Shown: positions 6,733 through 9,927 of the stretch, one piece after another
Numbering within the stretch: position 1 is the first letter of the stretch
Layout: each line of letters starts with the position of its first letter
Source: Bifidobacterium breve
Lineage (GTDB): Bacteria > Actinomycetota > Actinomycetes > Nanopelagicales > Nanopelagicaceae
NCBI GenBank assembly: GCA_945866155.1
Contig: CAMBGL010000037.1
Coordinates: forward strand, 1-9,927
Direction of reading: 5' to 3'
Length of the DNA stretch: 9,927 nucleotides
Made by a program: the position numbers and the translations under genes
The notes under the pieces: generated by a model
Database searches by the model: none
What the model was told of the DNA's origin: nothing
What the model saw: only the letters and a program-made list of their open reading frames with translations

Positions 6733-8211
6733 ATGAAATCCCCACTGCGTAAATCGAGTCTGCGAAATCGCCTCTCTGTTGGCGTTCTGCTCTTATCTGC
6801 ACTCGCCTTCGCAGCCTCTGGTTTTGCTGTTCAAAGTTCATTGCACTCCTACCTCATGGGCCAAGTAGATGAACAGCTACTCAGCGTTGTTGGAGGAACA
6901 ACACTTCGCCTTGATCGTGCAGGAATTGCTCGCGATGACGAGAGTGCCGAGCGAAACGAAGAGAGTAAAAATAAAGGAAATCCTGCGCGAGTGGCCGCAC
7001 CTCCGACACCACTTACTAGAGTGCCAACATCGACTTCTGTAACACTGATTGATCCTTTTGGAAATATCATCGGTGGAATTGGTGGAGACCTTAATGCCAA
7101 TCAGATCACTGATTATGTGAAGGGTTTATTGCCTGGAGAGATTGCTATCAATGGGGATAAGCCATTTACTATCGAAGCACCTGGTGCTGACTTTCGTGTA
7201 GTTACACGTGTTCTTCCATCCGCTTTGGGTAGTGTTGTTGTTGCGCAATCTCTTGCTGATTTTGATAAAACAACTCACCGCGTTGGCGTCGTTCTCTTCT
7301 TTATTTATTTACTCGTTCTCATTGTTATTGCTATTGCCTCTCGCCAAGTTATTCGCATCAGTCTCAAACCATTAGAAGATGTTGAAGAGACAGCTGAACT
7401 CATTGCTGCGGGAGACTTATCTGCACGCCTTCCTGATGCAAGACCAGATACTGAAGTTGGACGTTTAGTTACATCACTTAACCAGATGCTTACGCGCATC
7501 GAAGAATCGTTTGCAATCAAGGAAGAGAGTGAGACAAAATTGCGTCGCTTCATTGCAGATGCAAGCCATGAACTTCGTACGCCTCTCACCGCTATTCGTG
7601 GATTTGCCGAATTACATCGCCAAGGCGCTGTGCCTAATGGTGAGCCAACCAAAGAATTACTTGGTCGTATTGAAAATGAATCAGTGCGTATGGGAACACT
7701 TGTAGAGGATTTACTTTTACTAGCACGTCTTGATCAATCACGAGAGATGGAGATGAAGCCAGTAAATCTCTCCAAAGTGGTCAATGAATGTGTTGCATCT
7801 GCTCGAGCTGCAGGCCCTACTCACCCAATAACAATCTCAATGTCGACTGATGAAGCATTTGCTTTAGGTGATGAAACAAGAATATTTCAAGTTATTACTA
7901 ATTTGCTGACAAATGCTTGTGTGCATACCCCTGTTGGAACTTCCATTGAAGTGATACTCAACCAATCTGATGATGGTGTTGCAATCTCTGTTACAGATCA
8001 CGGAAATGGTTTAGCAAAAGATGATCAAGCGAAAATTTTTGAACGCTTCTTCCGAGTTGATCCTTCACGCCAAAGAAATAGTTCTGAAGGAAGTGGGCTT
8101 GGTCTATCAATCGTGGATGCAGTAATGCGTGCGCATGGCGGACGAGTAAGCGTTACATCTGAACAAGGAAAAGGAGCGACCTTTACTCTCTTTTTCCCTC
8201 TAGCCCAGTGA
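6733..8211 (+). CDS. HAMP-domain sensor histidine kinase
   Basis: A membrane kinase of 492 residues, the presumed partner of the adjacent OmpR-type regulator. Seen in order: a basic N-terminus; TM1 about 15-33; an extracytoplasmic sensor of about 150 residues; TM2 about 184-203; HAMP about 204-257; HisKA with phospho-acceptor H279 in DASHELRTP; an N-box with N390 and N394; DHGNG 422-426; FERFF 436-440; and GSGLGLS 453-459. It is therefore complete and should be active. The sensor has a highly charged stretch (68-82, rich in Glu, Asp, Lys, Arg) followed by a Pro/Thr-rich segment (89-100), probably a flexible linker, and no recognised ligand fold. The layout resembles actinobacterial TrcS/TcrY-type kinases; the signal is unknown. 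The ATG lacks an SD and follows a TAGACT box, so leaderless expression is possible. Its last 12 bases overlap the end of htpX on the opposite strand. Confidence 0.93.
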   Translation: MKSPLRKSSLRNRLSVGVLLLSALAFAASGFAVQSSLHSYLMGQVDEQLLSVVGGTTLRLDRAGIARDDESAERNEESKNKGNPARVAAPPTPLTRVPTSTSVTLIDPFGNIIGGIGGDLNANQITDYVKGLLPGEIAINGDKPFTIEAPGADFRVVTRVLPSALGSVVVAQSLADFDKTTHRVGVVLFFIYLLVLIVIAIASRQVIRISLKPLEDVEETAELIAAGDLSARLPDARPDTEVGRLVTSLNQMLTRIEESFAIKEESETKLRRFIADASHELRTPLTAIRGFAELHRQGAVPNGEPTKELLGRIENESVRMGTLVEDLLLLARLDQSREMEMKPVNLSKVVNECVASARAAGPTHPITISMSTDEAFALGDETRIFQVITNLLTNACVHTPVGTSIEVILNQSDDGVAISVTDHGNGLAKDDQAKIFERFFRVDPSRQRNSSEGSGLGLSIVDAVMRAHGGRVSVTSEQGKGATFTLFFPLAQ

Positions 8212-9096
8212 CTCCATAGCTTTGAGTGCTGCAATTCTTTCTTGAATAGGCGGATGAGTAGAAAACAGTTTAGATACTGAACTTCCATCCAGCGGTGATT
8301 CAATCCAAATATGTGCAACAGATGTAGAGCGCTGTTGTACAACTGTTGAATCACGCGCAAGAACTTCAAGTGCTGCGCGTAGGCCGGCAGGATTCCGAGT
8401 AAAGGAAACAGCTGTTGCGTCGGCTAGAGATTCGCGCTTTCGAGAAATTGCGGATTTGAGAAGAACGGCTGCAATTGGTGCTAAAACCAGAATGAGCAAA
8501 GAGAAAACTATGAGGAGTGGATTCGAATTGCTATTTTGATTGCGACGTCCCCCACCAAACCACATCATTCGCGTCAACACATCACTAAGGATTGCAATAG
8601 CACCAGCTGTTGTTGCAGCAACTGCTGAAACTAATGTATCGCGATTTGCCACATGTGACATTTCATGTGCAATAACACCTTGTAATTCATCGCGATCCAT
8701 CACATCTAATATTCCCGTTGTAAAAGCGATTAGGGCGTGTTCTGGGTTTCGACCAGTCGCAAAAGCATTGGGGGCAGGGTCGGCAACAATTGCAATCTTT
8801 GGAAGTTTGAGTCCACTAGCAATACAGACTTCTTGCACTAGCCCAAAGAGTTTTGGATTATCACTTTCTTGAATCAACTTAGCACCAGTCATGGTTAGAA
8901 CTAATTTGTCAGAACCGTAATACGAACCCCATACACCGATGAGTGCAATGCCAACAGCGACCGGAACTATTGCCGCGCCACTTGAACCAAAATAAGTCAG
9001 AGCGGCATAAGCAACAAGACCAGTCAATAAACCCATACCGGCAAGTAAGCCAAAAGTTTTACGGCGATTAGCCGCCTGCATTGTGCGAAAGTTCAT
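8200..9096 (-). CDS. htpX: HtpX-type membrane zinc metalloprotease (M48)
   Basis: A membrane protease of 298 residues in the family that degrades misfolded membrane proteins. Seen: two N-terminal hydrophobic segments (about 15-35 and 39-58); PNAFATGRNPEHA (109-121), the conserved strand before the active site; HEMSH at 144-148 (zinc ligands H144, H148 and catalytic E145); a hydrophobic pair about 157-172 and 194-213; and SRKRESLADA with the third zinc ligand E222. Length and motifs are normal. A Gly/Arg/Asn/Ser-rich loop (181-192) sits between the membrane segments. It starts 3 nt after the lemA stop and has no clear SD. It is either coupled to lemA translation or expressed from a weak leaderless promoter. 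Convergent with the histidine kinase, which it overlaps by 12 bp. Confidence 0.95.
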   Translation of the reverse strand: MNFRTMQAANRRKTFGLLAGMGLLTGLVAYAALTYFGSSGAAIVPVAVGIALIGVWGSYYGSDKLVLTMTGAKLIQESDNPKLFGLVQEVCIASGLKLPKIAIVADPAPNAFATGRNPEHALIAFTTGILDVMDRDELQGVIAHEMSHVANRDTLVSAVAATTAGAIAILSDVLTRMMWFGGGRRNQNSNSNPLLIVFSLLILVLAPIAAVLLKSAISRKRESLADATAVSFTRNPAGLRAALEVLARDSTVVQQRSTSVAHIWIESPLDGSSVSKLFSTHPPIQERIAALKAMESLG

Positions 9097-9099
9097 GTA

Positions 9100-9651
9100 T
9101 TAGAAGTTTACGTTTGGTGCCTGACGAGATTGCGGATCTTCTACTTCATAAAATTCGCGCTCTTCGACCTTTGCAAAACCTGAAAAGAGATTGGTGGGCA
9201 CTGTTTTTACAGCAGTATTGAGCGAGCGCACATTATCGTTATAAAACTGACGTGAGAAGGCAACTTTATTTTCAGTTGTTGAAAGTTCTTCTTGCAGCGA
9301 TAAAAAGTTTGCAGATGCTTTCAAATCTGGATATGCCTCAGCGACAGCAAGTAATCCGCGAAGTGCTTGAGTCAACATCCCATCAGCTGCAGCAACATCG
9401 GCCACGGTTGACGCAGTTGTTGCTTTAGCACGGGCTGTAATCACAGCATCAAATGTTGTTTTCTCATGCGTTGCATACCCTTTTACGGTTTCAACAAGGT
9501 TTGGAATCAGATCAGAGCGGCGCTTGAGTTGAACTTCAATCTGAGCCCACGCTTCATCAACAGCGATATTGAGGCGGATCAATTTGTTATATTGAGCAAT
9601 AAAAAAGAGAACAATGAGTGCAAGAGCCCCTAGAACAATAAGTGTCTTCAT
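9100..9651 (-). CDS. lemA: LemA family membrane protein
   Basis: A 183-residue member of the LemA family: one N-terminal membrane helix (3-19), then a helical-bundle domain. Family hallmarks are visible: NIAVDEAWAQIEVQLKRR (28-45), DLIPNLVETVKGYA (47-60), ARAKA (73-77), LSLQEELSTTENKVAFSRQFYND (117-139), and a closing region with FYEV (167-170). The molecular role is not settled. The gene often neighbours htpX, as here, which suggests that it works with the protease in membrane quality control. Upstream of the ATG, AAAGGGG at about 9669-9663 could act as SD, though its 11-nt spacing is long. It begins 42 bp after the dcd stop, so co-transcription from dcd is possible. No strong promoter was identified in that gap. 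Confidence 0.92.
   Translation of the reverse strand: MKTLIVLGALALIVLFFIAQYNKLIRLNIAVDEAWAQIEVQLKRRSDLIPNLVETVKGYATHEKTTFDAVITARAKATTASTVADVAAADGMLTQALRGLLAVAEAYPDLKASANFLSLQEELSTTENKVAFSRQFYNDNVRSLNTAVKTVPTNLFSGFAKVEEREFYEVEDPQSRQAPNVNF
9105..9110 (-). promoter_or_regulatory. Possible -10 box for htpX inside the lemA 3' end
   Basis: TAAACT (TANNNT) lies 8 nt before the htpX ATG, with no SD between. The spacing would suit a leaderless start. However, no -35 is visible, and such hexamers arise often by chance in AT-leaning DNA. Coupled translation from lemA is an equally good explanation. Confidence 0.22.
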
Positions 9652-9693
9652 ATCTAATTCAACCCCTTTGTAGCGGATGAAATTCCCGCTTAT

Positions 9694-9927
9694 CTACTTA
9701 ATCTTCGATTGATGGAAGTTCAAAAAGGAACGGCTAGCGGTAGGTCCGCGCTGTCCTTGATACCTCGAACCATACTTGGCGCTGCCATATGGATGCTCGG
9801 CGGGAGATGAGAGTTTGATGAGACAGAGTTGGCCAATCTTCATTCCAGGAAAGAGTTTGACTGGAAGGTTGGCAACATTAGATAGCTCGAGCGTGATGTG
9901 ACCGCTAAATCCTGGATCAATAAATCC
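9694..9927 (-). CDS. dcd: dCTP deaminase (Dcd), C-terminal part; 5' end beyond window
   Basis: The 77 C-terminal residues are in the window and the N-terminus lies beyond the right edge. Dcd deaminates dCTP for thymidylate synthesis. Actinobacterial members (such as the M. tuberculosis enzyme) also cleave the product to dUMP. Seen: GFIDPGFSGHITLELSN, the conserved nucleotide-binding and active-site strand with the catalytic Glu (codon 9888-9886); a KLFPGMKIGQL strand; and the C-terminal segment HPYGSAKYGSRYQGQRGPT plus SRSF, which folds over the nucleotide. It ends in TAG at 9694. The Ser/Arg residues of the deaminase site lie outside the window. The close match to the mycobacterial C-terminus supports the bifunctional dUMP-forming type, but this is inference. 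lemA and htpX follow on the same strand. Confidence 0.93.
   Translation of the reverse strand, partial: GFIDPGFSGHITLELSNVANLPVKLFPGMKIGQLCLIKLSSPAEHPYGSAKYGSRYQGQRGPTASRSFLNFHQSKIK

Noticed and set aside
8170..8195. AAAGG/CCTTT hairpin plus T5 as a terminator of the kinase or htpX
   Set aside because: The stem is weak and AT-rich, the T-run is detached by 6 nt, and the element encodes the conserved C-terminus of the kinase.
8025..8369. Minus-strand frame of 114 codons spanning the kinase-htpX junction
   Set aside because: It overlaps two well-supported genes in other frames and has no family resemblance.
9672..9690. AGCGG/CCGCT hairpin between dcd and lemA as an intrinsic terminator
   Set aside because: The stem is only about 5-6 bp and no T-tract follows on the minus strand.
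1..9927. tRNA, rRNA, CRISPR, insertion sequences or prophage parts
   Set aside because: No cloverleaf, repeat array, transposase motif or terminal inverted repeats were seen on reading both strands.

Overview
The window reads like a chromosomal segment of a free-living actinobacterium with unusually low G+C content (by eye low-to-mid 40s %, not computed). The gene set is actinobacterial: a membrane Fe-S reductase resembling mycobacterial EtfD (Rv0338c), a TcrA/MprA-like response regulator with a HAMP sensor kinase, and a Dcd whose C-terminus resembles the mycobacterial enzyme. Two genes also start right behind a TANNNT hexamer with no Shine-Dalgarno (SD) sequence, the leaderless arrangement common in Actinobacteria. 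Together with the low G+C this suggests a streamlined freshwater lineage such as Nanopelagicales (acI). That placement is inference.

Layout. Positions 1-3800 (minus strand) hold a two-gene glycoside hydrolase operon. A DUF4038/GH140-like enzyme (2214-3800) is followed, with a 4-base GTGA overlap, by a GH78 alpha-L-rhamnosidase-like enzyme that runs off the left edge (1-2217). Neither has a signal peptide, so both probably act in the cytoplasm on imported oligosaccharides. A 75-bp divergent control region (3801-3875) separates them from a plus-strand group. That group is the EtfD-like Fe-S oxidoreductase (3876-5942), an OmpR-type response regulator (5997-6710) and its histidine kinase (6733-8211). 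The right part is again minus strand: the end of dcd (9694-9927), then lemA (9100-9651) and htpX (8200-9096). HtpX and the histidine kinase converge and overlap by 12 bp.

How the parts fit. The glycosidases suggest breakdown of a rhamnose-containing, plant- or algae-derived glycan. The EtfD-like protein would pass electrons from acyl-CoA or amino-acid dehydrogenases, via electron-transfer flavoprotein, to menaquinone. The two-component system lies 54 bp downstream with no visible promoter of its own ahead of the regulator, so co-transcription with etfD is plausible. A separate leaderless promoter may drive the kinase. LemA and HtpX are a recurrent membrane-protein quality-control pair. No RNA genes, mobile elements, CRISPR arrays or convincing intrinsic terminators were seen. 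No gene-free stretch exceeds about 75 bp, and no system looks wholly new. The main points of interest are the divergent active sites of the two glycosidases and the compact translation and transcription signals.
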